A stretch of DNA of 38,638 nucleotides from an uncultured Muribaculaceae bacterium (GTDB lineage: Bacteria; Bacteroidota; Bacteroidia; Bacteroidales; Muribaculaceae), in assembly GCA_948788915.1 (NCBI GenBank), contig CAQFOZ010000023.1:1-38638 (forward strand). Direction: 5' to 3'. Under the pieces are notes generated by a model. The model was not told the origin of the DNA. It ran no database searches and saw nothing but the letters and a program-made list of their open reading frames with translations. A program made the position numbers and the translations under genes. Positions within the stretch are counted from its first letter, which is position 1, and every line of letters begins with the position of its first letter. Shown in pieces: positions 25,835 through 33,540 of this stretch.

Positions 25835-26881
25835 ATGAACAAACCTTTATTGTTTCTTCTTGCGTTGCTATGCGCTACGGGAATCCCGACAAACGCTGAA
25901 AGGAAATTTATCGCCCACCGTGGAGTTGATCTGAAACATACTATCGCAGGGGAAAACTCTCTTGAAGCAATACGTCTTGCGCAAAGAGCCGGTTTTCAAG
26001 CCATAGAGACAGACGTTCGCATGACATCCGACGACTCCCTTGTCGTGATGCATGATGCGACTCTTAACCGCACCTGTCTTCGTTCCGACGGCAGCGAGCT
26101 GACCGAACCCACAGAGATTAAAAATCTCAGTTGGAAAGAGCTTCAGGACAATTATGTGGTAAAAGCTGACAATCCTGCTTATAGATCAAAGATACCGTCA
26201 CTCCGCACATACCTTCGGGAATGCAAGAAAGCAGGGTTGTTGCCATTTATAGAGCCAAAACTCGTAGACTCGACAGGCAACCATTACCGGGATATAATCC
26301 GTATCGCAGACGAAATATATGGTCCGGACAATTACATAATCACATCAAACAATCGTGCAAACGACATAATCAGGCATGTTGTAAAGGACAAGGATGTACG
26401 ACTGATGGGCATTCTTTACCAGACCACATACGATAAAATACAAAATCTTGGCAACTGTATAATGGCCATCAGTGCCACAAAGTTTAAGCCCGAAGAATAT
26501 GCCCGTCTACATCAGAAAGCTCATTCCGACGGTCTTCTTTCAGAATCACACGCAGATAAATTCCAACACTTCGACATGATCAACGGCTCCCCTGTGGATT
26601 ATGTTTCAACCGACATGCTTGTGCCGGATTATCACGGCCAGGGCAAAGTGGTCAGAACCGGCTCTCATTCAGACTTCGGAGGACTTTACGTAAGTTTCGA
26701 CATAATAGGAGATGCAGAAGTTGAGATGGGGAGCCAGAAATTTAAGGTATCATCTCCGGGCAAATTAAAAACTGTGAGACATCAGGTTGCACTCTACAAC
26801 GAAGCTCCTAAAATAGATATCCGCCCGTCTGACAAATCTACAACGATATCAAATCTGAAAACGCTTCAGGTGGAATTCTGA
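25835..26881 (+). CDS. Secreted glycerophosphodiester phosphodiesterase family protein
   Basis: A signal peptide (about residues 1-20, ending PTNA) precedes a GDPD TIM barrel. The catalytic and metal residues are in place: His28-Arg29 in AHRG, Glu58 and Asp60 in AIETDVRM, His73 in VMHDATLNRT, and Glu in LPFIEPKL. The family splits glycerophosphodiesters into glycerol-3-phosphate and an alcohol, in the periplasm here. Beyond the barrel, about 75 C-terminal residues (from VVRTGSHSDF) form a beta-rich module not typical of the basic enzyme and possibly for binding. It begins an operon divergent from the LacI-type regulator and lies 51 bp before the FAD oxidoreductase. Some GDPD-fold proteins act on other phosphodiesters or on glycans, so the substrate is open. 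Confidence 0.88.
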   Translation: MNKPLLFLLALLCATGIPTNAERKFIAHRGVDLKHTIAGENSLEAIRLAQRAGFQAIETDVRMTSDDSLVVMHDATLNRTCLRSDGSELTEPTEIKNLSWKELQDNYVVKADNPAYRSKIPSLRTYLRECKKAGLLPFIEPKLVDSTGNHYRDIIRIADEIYGPDNYIITSNNRANDIIRHVVKDKDVRLMGILYQTTYDKIQNLGNCIMAISATKFKPEEYARLHQKAHSDGLLSESHADKFQHFDMINGSPVDYVSTDMLVPDYHGQGKVVRTGSHSDFGGLYVSFDIIGDAEVEMGSQKFKVSSPGKLKTVRHQVALYNEAPKIDIRPSDKSTTISNLKTLQVEF

Positions 26882-26932
26882 AATTCATTTTAACTCTTTA
26901 TTTAACAGATAAATGTTTAAAACAAAAATATC

Positions 26933-28300
26933 ATGACAGAGAAAAAAATTTATACCGAACCGGCAAGAGAAGTTCCGATACTTGCAGATGTAGATGTTCT
27001 TGTAGTCGGAGGTGGTCCATCCGGAGTGTGCGCAGCTGTAGGCGCCGCGAAAACAGGTGCAAAAACTATGCTTATTGAGTCTCTTGGTTCTTTTGGGGGA
27101 ATGTGGACAAACGGTCTTGTCACTACTCTTGGAGGATTCAATTCATGGCTTAAACCTTATCGTCGTTGCGTAGACGGTGTGATGGGAGAATGGCTCCGCA
27201 TGGCTACCGAGAAAAACGGAGCGGAAGATAACCGTTCCTGGGTACTCAGCTCTGATCCTGAAATAATGAAACTTACGGCAGACGAACTTTTGTCCCAAAA
27301 CAATGTAGCCGTTTTGCTTCACACATGGATGGTAGACACTATCATGGAGGGAGATTCAATCAAAGGTGTGATTGTAGAGAATGTAGACGGACGAGGAGTA
27401 ATTTTTGCAAAAAATATAGTTGACTGCACAGGCAACGGAGATGTCATGGCTCGTTCAAGAGCTGAATTCCGTATTTCCGAGGCGCTTCAGCCCATGACAA
27501 TGCCTTTCTTTCTGGCAGAAGTCACTCCCAAGGGAGACGCACCGTTCGATGACGAGCTTGTTATTCCTATGGGACCGGAACCGGGATACCTTGGCAAAGA
27601 GATGATGCCGTATACCACACGTCGCCGTGATATGGCAGTTGACAACGATATGCTCAACAAAGCATATGAAAAGGGAGAACTTCCATTTTTCGGAGGACCG
27701 TGGTTCGGAGGTCTACGCACCAACTATCCATGGGTCAATACTACACGTGTCTACGGTTCTGCAGTAAATGCCAAAGAACTTACAGAAGCTGAGATCCAAG
27801 GGCGGCATGACGCACACCAGATTGTAAATTTCTATCGTGATAACTGTGCCGGATTTGAGAAATGCTGGATAATGACAACAGCAGCCACCATGGGTATCAG
27901 GGAAACCCGACGTCTGACAGGAGAATACACCCTTTCACGAACAGACATCGCCGAACACCATACATTTGAAGATCCGATTGCCGTAGGAGTATGGCCTATA
28001 GACGTACATCCCCAGAAAGGTGAAAACGGTGCCCACGACATGTTCGTACCACTACCCTATCAGATCCCTTACCGTTCGCTTATCCCTGTAAAGGTTGACA
28101 ATCTCATCGTTGCCGGACGTTGCATCTCTTCCGATCGTGAAGCAATGGGAACTCTGCGCGTCGGGGCTACATGCGGAGCCATCGGACATGCTGCAGGTGT
28201 TGCAGCTGCCATATGCGGAAAGAAAAGCTGTACCCCGCGCAACCTGAATTATGAAGACCTCAAATCAGAACTTTTAAAACAGAATGCAATACTCGAATAA
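26933..28300 (+). CDS. FAD-dependent oxidoreductase (FAD_oxidored type)
   Basis: The 455-residue protein starts with a dinucleotide-binding fold: DVLVVGGGPSGVCAAVGAAKTGAKTMLIES with GGGPSG at residues 26-31, followed by LGSFGGMWTNGLVTTLGG, NIVDCTGNGDVMAR and a C-terminal FAD-binding block NLIVAGRCISSDREAMGTLRVGATCGAIGHAAGVAA. This is the pattern of the FAD_oxidored family common in Bacteroidetes carbohydrate loci and lacking a defined reaction. There is no signal peptide, so it should be cytoplasmic. It lies between a secreted phosphodiesterase and a secreted sulfatase (10 bp gap to the latter), so it may oxidise or reduce a product they release and that is then imported, although no transporter is encoded in this cluster. 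Confidence 0.85.
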   Translation: MTEKKIYTEPAREVPILADVDVLVVGGGPSGVCAAVGAAKTGAKTMLIESLGSFGGMWTNGLVTTLGGFNSWLKPYRRCVDGVMGEWLRMATEKNGAEDNRSWVLSSDPEIMKLTADELLSQNNVAVLLHTWMVDTIMEGDSIKGVIVENVDGRGVIFAKNIVDCTGNGDVMARSRAEFRISEALQPMTMPFFLAEVTPKGDAPFDDELVIPMGPEPGYLGKEMMPYTTRRRDMAVDNDMLNKAYEKGELPFFGGPWFGGLRTNYPWVNTTRVYGSAVNAKELTEAEIQGRHDAHQIVNFYRDNCAGFEKCWIMTTAATMGIRETRRLTGEYTLSRTDIAEHHTFEDPIAVGVWPIDVHPQKGENGAHDMFVPLPYQIPYRSLIPVKVDNLIVAGRCISSDREAMGTLRVGATCGAIGHAAGVAAAICGKKSCTPRNLNYEDLKSELLKQNAILE

Positions 28301-28310
28301 GTCCAGAAAT

Positions 28311-30035
28311 ATGACAACTAACAGAACAATTAAAAACTTGGCGTTAACCCTTCCGCTTCTGACATCAGGAGCCGCCATGGCGGCTGACCGTCCAAATATA
28401 ATTTTCTTCCTTGTGGACGACTTCGGCTGGACCGAGACTTCGCTCCCTTTTGGAGATGAAGTATACCCCCGCAACAAGCAGTTTCACACTCCGAATATGG
28501 AGCGTCTGTCAAAAATGGGAACCATGCTGACAAACGCATACGCATGTTCCTTGTCTACTGCCACCCGCACATCATTGCTCACAGGCATGAACTCCGCACA
28601 CAGCCATATCACTTCATTCAGTTCTCTGTATAAAGATATAGTGCCAGATGCCATCGGAGGTCACCCGGGCGCGACAAATCCGAATCTTGATGATATTTTC
28701 GCCCATCCAAAATGGAATTACAATGCTTTGTGCCCGATGCAGTTTGACAATGATGCTGATCGTGCTACCTACGGGTTAAACAATACAACATATGCGACAC
28801 CACTTCCTCAGATCCTCCGAGATTCGGGATACCACACTATCCATGTAGGGAAGGCACACTGGGCACCTGCCGGCACACCGGGCTCAAATCCATATAACAT
28901 GGGGTTTGTTGTAAACATTGCCGGAGCACAGAACGGGCACCCAAAAAGCTACCAGCCGGAAGACAATTACGGAAACATTCCAGGTCAGGGTGACTACGGC
29001 TCCGTACAGAACATGAGCCAGTATTACGGATCAAACGTACACCTGACCGATGCAATCACACGCGAGGCTCTCAAAGCCATGGAGCATCCTATCAAACAGG
29101 ACATACCGTTCTTCCTATATTTCGGGCATTATACAAACCACACCCCGATTCAGCGCGACAACCGCTTTTATCAGAAATACATAGATATGGGACTTGATGA
29201 GGGAGAAGCTCGTTATTCTTCTATGGTTGAAGGAATGGATGTAAGCCTTGGACAGGTGCTCGACTTCCTTGATGAAAAAGGGATTGCCGACAACACTGTA
29301 CTGGTATTCTTCTCCGACAATGGAGGCCATTCCGTAGGCGGTGAAAAAGGTGGACAGATGCATACCCAGAATATGCCGCTACGCGAAGGGAAAGGTTCTG
29401 TATACGAAGGTGGCATACGTGTACCGATGATGGTTGTATGGCCAGGCAAAGTCGCTCCTGACACACGCATCAACACCCCTGTAACGGTAGAAGATTTCTT
29501 CCCTTCGTTCTGCGAGTGGGCTCAGATTGATAACCCGCAGACTGTCCAGGAACGTGACGGAATCTCATTCGTAAAACTTGTTACAGATGGATCCAACTAT
29601 ATAGCACAAGCCAAGAAAGACGGAAAAATCAAAAATCAATATGAGGCCAACCGCTATCCCGTGCCTCAGGAAGTTTCCGGTATTGCCGACAACAGGTCTA
29701 TAATATCTCACTACCCTCACCAGCTCCGTTTTGAGGACCAGGATGATATTGACTTCATGAGCGCTGTGCGGCAGGGAGACTGGAAACTTGTTTACAGAAT
29801 GCATACAGGGGAACTGGAACTTTATAACCTTGCCCAAGATATTGAAGAGCGCAACAACCTTGCGGCAAAATATTCGGAAAAAGTAAAAAGCATGGCTAAA
29901 GATTTAGGTAACAGCCTGCGCAAATGGGAAGCACCGATGCCAACCGTACGCGCCACCGGAAACCTTGTGCCTATGCCTGACGAAGTAATACCCGAAACAA
30001 AAAAGAGTAAGAAAAGTAAGAAAAGCAAAGTATAA
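28311..30035 (+). CDS. Secreted Ser-type sulfatase
   Basis: I chose the start at 28311 because it gives a clean signal peptide (MTTNRTIKNLALTLPLL, cleavage after AMA) 10 bp after the previous stop; the ATG at 28284 would add nine polar residues and overlap the upstream gene. The mature protein opens with RPNIIFFLVDDFGW (metal ligands Asp36, Asp37). The sulfatase signature is Ser82-Thr-Ala-Thr-Arg86 followed by TSLLTG, so formylglycine would come from serine by a radical-SAM maturase (anSME), not encoded here. SDNGGHSVGG and LREGKGSVYEGGIRVPM are further family blocks. It removes sulfate from an organic ester in the periplasm; the substrate is unknown. The C-terminus is a Lys/Ser-rich tail. 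Its stop overlaps the thioesterase start by one base. Confidence 0.93.
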   Translation: MTTNRTIKNLALTLPLLTSGAAMAADRPNIIFFLVDDFGWTETSLPFGDEVYPRNKQFHTPNMERLSKMGTMLTNAYACSLSTATRTSLLTGMNSAHSHITSFSSLYKDIVPDAIGGHPGATNPNLDDIFAHPKWNYNALCPMQFDNDADRATYGLNNTTYATPLPQILRDSGYHTIHVGKAHWAPAGTPGSNPYNMGFVVNIAGAQNGHPKSYQPEDNYGNIPGQGDYGSVQNMSQYYGSNVHLTDAITREALKAMEHPIKQDIPFFLYFGHYTNHTPIQRDNRFYQKYIDMGLDEGEARYSSMVEGMDVSLGQVLDFLDEKGIADNTVLVFFSDNGGHSVGGEKGGQMHTQNMPLREGKGSVYEGGIRVPMMVVWPGKVAPDTRINTPVTVEDFFPSFCEWAQIDNPQTVQERDGISFVKLVTDGSNYIAQAKKDGKIKNQYEANRYPVPQEVSGIADNRSIISHYPHQLRFEDQDDIDFMSAVRQGDWKLVYRMHTGELELYNLAQDIEERNNLAAKYSEKVKSMAKDLGNSLRKWEAPMPTVRATGNLVPMPDEVIPETKKSKKSKKSKV

Positions 30036-30826
30036 TGAATCCGGAATTTAAAAAGACTTTTTTTAATTCTGCTAACGAATCTAATCCGGAGGGGGAACTT
30101 GCCCTCTCCGTTTTAGTTAGCAATATAATAGAAATTGCAACAGCACATGCTAATTCACTGGGCATAGGGAATCCGGCCATGAATCATTTAGGAGCCGGAT
30201 GGGTGCTTAGCCGCATTACAGTAGAAATGGAATCATACCCTCCCTGCAATACTGAGTACAATATTACTACATGGATTGAAGGATGGAACCGGCATTTCTC
30301 TACACGCGATTTCTGTATTGAAGATAAGCACGGTAAAATATATGGCTATGCCCGTTCGGTATGGATGGTACTAAATACTAAAACCCATGAAAACTTCGGC
30401 ACATCACATCTGAATCTGCCGGACGGAATGGTTTCTGCGAAAGAATGTCCGATTGCATCACAGGGCAAACATGTGGAAATCATGCCTTATAACACGCCTG
30501 ACGACAAAGTTCCGGCACGTGCTCTCAAAGCTAATTCCAAAGAAACTGAATATACCTTCAAATACAATGACATAGACTTCTACCGTCACGTCAATACAGT
30601 AAGATACATCACCATTTTGCTAAATCAGTATTCCCTTGCAGAGTTTGACAAGAATTTGGTGAGAAGATTGGAAATATCTTTCCTCCACGAAGGAAGCTTC
30701 GGAGACACGGTGACTGTGCTGCGTCATAATCATACACCTTTGTCATCCTCAATCTTACTGAAATCACACAATACAGGTCTTCCTGTAATCTTTTCATGTA
30801 TTTCGCTCTCACCCCGTGAATTGTAG
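30035..30826 (+). CDS. Acyl-ACP thioesterase
   Basis: The 263-residue protein fits the FatA/FatB-like double hotdog family found in anaerobic bacteria, which release free fatty acids from acyl carrier protein. The first hotdog includes NHLGAGWVLSRITVEMESYP and ITTWIEGWNRHFSTRDF; the second has YNDIDFYRHVNTVRYI, with the conserved HVN block, and LEISFLHEGSFGDTVTV. There is no signal peptide. The start ATG shares its A with the TAA stop of the sulfatase (TAATG), so translation is coupled to the sulfatase, an odd pairing of a cytoplasmic lipid enzyme with a secreted sulfatase. It is the last gene in the cluster, and the convergent PagL-like gene ends 41 bp downstream with no clear terminator between. 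Confidence 0.87.
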   Translation: MNPEFKKTFFNSANESNPEGELALSVLVSNIIEIATAHANSLGIGNPAMNHLGAGWVLSRITVEMESYPPCNTEYNITTWIEGWNRHFSTRDFCIEDKHGKIYGYARSVWMVLNTKTHENFGTSHLNLPDGMVSAKECPIASQGKHVEIMPYNTPDDKVPARALKANSKETEYTFKYNDIDFYRHVNTVRYITILLNQYSLAEFDKNLVRRLEISFLHEGSFGDTVTVLRHNHTPLSSSILLKSHNTGLPVIFSCISLSPREL

Positions 30827-30867
30827 ACCCGTCGACACAGCGTTTACAAATATTGGGGAAAGCAAGT

Positions 30868-32055
30868 TTACTTTTTACCGAGAGTAAGTCCGAGTCCTAA
30901 CATCAGATTTGATGGCGAGTGGAATTCATTCAGACGGTAGCCGACATTGAGATACAACGGGCCATAGATATAGGTTTTCAAGTTCACAAGCTGATACGAC
31001 CTACGTATCTCACGTGGACCTGCAAACCCATAGCCGATACCGATGTTCAATGAAAATATCGGCATGACGAGTTCGGCTCTTGCAGACAATCCGGCGGATG
31101 CCTGTCTGAAGAACGGAGGTCTGTAGAACTTGGCATCCTCTCCGTATGTATCCGGAACATGATATTTTGACAGTCCCGAATTCTCACTCCATTGCAGATC
31201 CAGCGACAATCCGGTCCTGAAAGTCGGACACACATCCCACATCGGAGCGAATGTCAGTCCGGCGACACCGAAATGACCCGGCAAAAGAGCCTTCTCTCCC
31301 TCTTCGGTGAAAGCACCGTCTTCTACCGGGAAATAAGCCTTACGCCACGCACCATACCCCATTACATCATAGGATATTCCACTGCTGAATTCACTATCTG
31401 TCGAAAAAGGGGAAGTCCTTCTGAACATTTTCTCTCCCGGAATAAACGTAAGTCCTACTGCCCCGCCAACCGTATTCACTCCAGGATTCGGCCAGGAAGT
31501 ATTTCCGTTAGAATAATGTGTCAAATCAATTCCTCCCATCAGATGCAAACCCGCGGAGAGTGCGTAATTGAGTTTGAATCCAAGATTTAGATAGGCATTA
31601 GTGGTTGATCCTACAACAAGATTTGAATGGATATCGTCATCCTGTCCCATTTTCTTCCACCCGAAAGCGGCTCCAAAGTTCCACTCATAATCAAGCGACA
31701 GTCTGTTAGAAAAGCAGAACATCGGTGCACCCTGAAAAACATACACACCCAATGGAATGCCGACTTCACGCGGCTGCATAAAAGTATTCACGCTGACACC
31801 GATACCCTGATACACGGATGAGTTGCGTCCTGTATTCGGTCGCATGAATGAATATCTCAGATGCCACGACAATGCTGAATGCGAGACTTTCCCATCAGGT
31901 TCCATTCTATCCATCAATATCGGATTCGAATTGAAGGCATAACCTGCACGCATGCCGATTTCCCAACACGATAGAAAACTTTGCGGTTCCTCAGCCATTA
32001 AACAGAAAGAAACAAAGGATAATATGATGTATGTTATAATTTGTCTGATTCTCAT
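30868..32055 (-). CDS. PagL-like lipid A deacylase / acyloxyacyl hydrolase, extended barrel
   Basis: Start at 32055 (MRIRQIITYIILSFVSFCLMA signal peptide) because its ATG forms an ATGA overlap with the stop of the upstream lipoprotein gene; an ATG eight codons earlier lies inside that gene. The PagL signature is clear: GIDLTHYSNGNTSWPNPGVN with His180 and Ser182 as catalytic candidates. PagL is an outer-membrane barrel that removes the 3-O-acyl chain of lipid A. This protein is 395 residues, about twice a typical PagL, and the C-terminal half (from about residue 200) is a further set of beta-barrel-like strands ending LMLGLGLTLGKK. So it may be a larger barrel or a two-part protein. The partner lipoprotein is co-translated. 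Activity on lipid A is inferred from the motif. Confidence 0.72.
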   Translation of the reverse strand: MRIRQIITYIILSFVSFCLMAEEPQSFLSCWEIGMRAGYAFNSNPILMDRMEPDGKVSHSALSWHLRYSFMRPNTGRNSSVYQGIGVSVNTFMQPREVGIPLGVYVFQGAPMFCFSNRLSLDYEWNFGAAFGWKKMGQDDDIHSNLVVGSTTNAYLNLGFKLNYALSAGLHLMGGIDLTHYSNGNTSWPNPGVNTVGGAVGLTFIPGEKMFRRTSPFSTDSEFSSGISYDVMGYGAWRKAYFPVEDGAFTEEGEKALLPGHFGVAGLTFAPMWDVCPTFRTGLSLDLQWSENSGLSKYHVPDTYGEDAKFYRPPFFRQASAGLSARAELVMPIFSLNIGIGYGFAGPREIRRSYQLVNLKTYIYGPLYLNVGYRLNEFHSPSNLMLGLGLTLGKK

Positions 32056-32702
32056 TGTATCGGCATTATTTTTCCCCATTCCACTCTTATTTCAACAGGG
32101 ACCAACACGCTGACATCAACCCAATTTTCACTCAACGAATCCGGAAAATCTGAAATATAATATACAATGTCTGCTTTTGCGGTAACTACCTTCCTGTTCA
32201 CGTAAATGTATGCTCTAATCATAGTGGACGGAGGCAATTCGAACGATTCTGTATGCCCGGGCATATATTGACGGGGTACAGATGTGATTCCAAACTTAAA
32301 CGGAATCTCGGTATCATCGAAATATGGCAATCCATAAGAACCAATACCCGGTATCTGAATATTCGGCTGTTCTTTTTTCCATGGAATTACATAATATGTA
32401 CTGTTTGAAATTCTTACGAGAGAATTATTGTAATTGTCATACAGCACGTACACTTTTATAGGCTTGTCGCAACTATTGTTGAATATCGTTTCACTTATCG
32501 ATTCACCGACAGGTTCAACGTTCAATGTGCCGATACCATAAGTCAGAGACTGCAGCACAAGACTGTCTTTGTTCTCCGGTTCGGGTTCAGGATTCTCCTC
32601 GGGGGGAATAACCTCCGGAGGTCGTGACACAAACACCTCGTCGTTGCAAGATGCCATAGCAACGGACAGCAACAGTACGTGCGTTACCAGTTTAACTTTC
32701 AT
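32052..32702 (-). CDS. Lipoprotein of unknown function, PagL partner
   Basis: The 216-residue protein has a lipobox (SVAMASC, lipidated Cys19) followed by Asn-Asp-Glu, acidic residues soon after the Cys that resemble the lipoprotein export signal used in Bacteroidetes for surface display. Next comes a Pro/Glu-rich spacer (PPEVIPPEENPEPEPENKD), then about 165 residues of beta-rich sequence. A loose resemblance to aerolysin/ETX-type beta proteins can be seen (paired Ser/Thr strands, ESFELPPSTMIRAYIYVN), but it is not enough for a call. I do not recognise the family. The stop overlaps the PagL-like start by 4 bp, so the two are made together and may work as an enzyme and its surface partner. Confidence 0.78.
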   Translation of the reverse strand: MKVKLVTHVLLLSVAMASCNDEVFVSRPPEVIPPEENPEPEPENKDSLVLQSLTYGIGTLNVEPVGESISETIFNNSCDKPIKVYVLYDNYNNSLVRISNSTYYVIPWKKEQPNIQIPGIGSYGLPYFDDTEIPFKFGITSVPRQYMPGHTESFELPPSTMIRAYIYVNRKVVTAKADIVYYISDFPDSLSENWVDVSVLVPVEIRVEWGKIMPIQ

Positions 32703-32761
32703 ATAAATAATAACGTAGTCTGTCTTAAATTAGTACACTCAAATCTCAAATGTCCGGGCAT

Positions 32762-32804
32762 AAAAAAAACTGCACCCACAAAAAACTTATGGAGTACAGT
32801 TTTT
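32762..32804 (-). terminator. Terminator after tpx (minus strand)
   Basis: Read on the minus strand, ACUGUACUC pairs with GGGUGCAGU (two G-U pairs), extended by A-U pairs and followed by a run of eight U. The G-U pairs become mismatches on the plus strand, so the signal is directional and belongs to tpx. Confidence 0.82.
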
Positions 32805-32850
32805 ACTAAAATAGAAAGACATTTCCTTCAACTTAACTGTAACGATTTAT

Positions 32851-33345
32851 TTAGCACAAGAGTCTCTTCACAAACTCATAATCCGGTTCATCGGTAATTT
32901 GTTCACAAAGAGATGTTCCAAGTATAGTACCATTCTCATCTATCACCACCAGTGCACGGGCAAAGAGCCCCTTCATCGGGCCGTCTTCGATCTTCACGCC
33001 ATAATCTTCGCCAAAGCGTGAACGGAATCCGCTTCCTGTACTGACGTTTTCTATACCGTTTACTGTACAGAATCTGCTTGCTGCAAATGGTAAGTCCATA
33101 CTTACGCACAGTATCTTTGTATCGGGGTATTTAGAAGCATCTGCATTAAAACGACGCACAGAAGCCGCACAGACATCAGTGTCAAGACTTGGAAAAATAT
33201 TCAGGACAAGACGCTGACCCCGGAATGAATCAAGTTTTATTTCCGACAAATCTTGACCAACCAACGTAAAGTCCTTTGCCTTTTCACCTGTCTCCGGCAA
33301 TCCATTCACATGCATTTCTTTTCCTTTTAAATAAACTGTCTTCAT
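32851..33345 (-). CDS. tpx: Thiol peroxidase Tpx
   Basis: Tpx is a thioredoxin-dependent 2-Cys peroxiredoxin that reduces hydrogen peroxide and alkyl hydroperoxides. From the start at 33345 (MKTVYLKGKEMHVNG) it has 164 residues, close to the 168 of E. coli; the ATG 23 codons upstream would add an unrelated polar stretch and is not used. The peroxidatic Cys59 is in PSLDTDVCAASVRRFN and the resolving Cys93 in DLPFAASRFC, the spacing typical of atypical 2-Cys Tpx. It appears monocistronic: a directional terminator follows and a 13-bp hairpin separates it from gdhA upstream. It presumably protects iron-sulfur enzymes such as fumarase during oxygen exposure. Confidence 0.96.
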   Translation of the reverse strand: MKTVYLKGKEMHVNGLPETGEKAKDFTLVGQDLSEIKLDSFRGQRLVLNIFPSLDTDVCAASVRRFNADASKYPDTKILCVSMDLPFAASRFCTVNGIENVSTGSGFRSRFGEDYGVKIEDGPMKGLFARALVVIDENGTILGTSLCEQITDEPDYEFVKRLLC

Positions 33346-33481
33346 AATTATTCTATTTGTGTTTTCAATATCAAAACGCGACAAATCAATGAATTGTTTA
33401 TGCCTCACTTCCATATAGCGGTGAAAGATATGCTGCTGAACCCATAAAATATTGTGGCATAAGGCAAGTATAATACTGACA

Positions 33482-33514
33482 AAGCGCGAAAATCCACATA
33501 AGATTTTCGCGCTT
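33482..33514 (-). terminator. Strong hairpin between gdhA and tpx
   Basis: A 13-bp perfect stem (33482-33494 with 33502-33514, AAGCGCG and CGCGCTT outer arms) with a 7-nt loop lies 26 bp past the gdhA stop. The U-tract on the minus strand is poor, so it may terminate gdhA imperfectly or protect its 3' end. Confidence 0.65.
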
Positions 33515-33540
33515 ATAGGTATAAATGTATATAATTATAA

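Noticed and set aside
33346..33414. 23-codon N-terminal extension of Tpx
   Set aside because: Tpx homologues begin near MKTVYLKG and the extension has no conserved feature.
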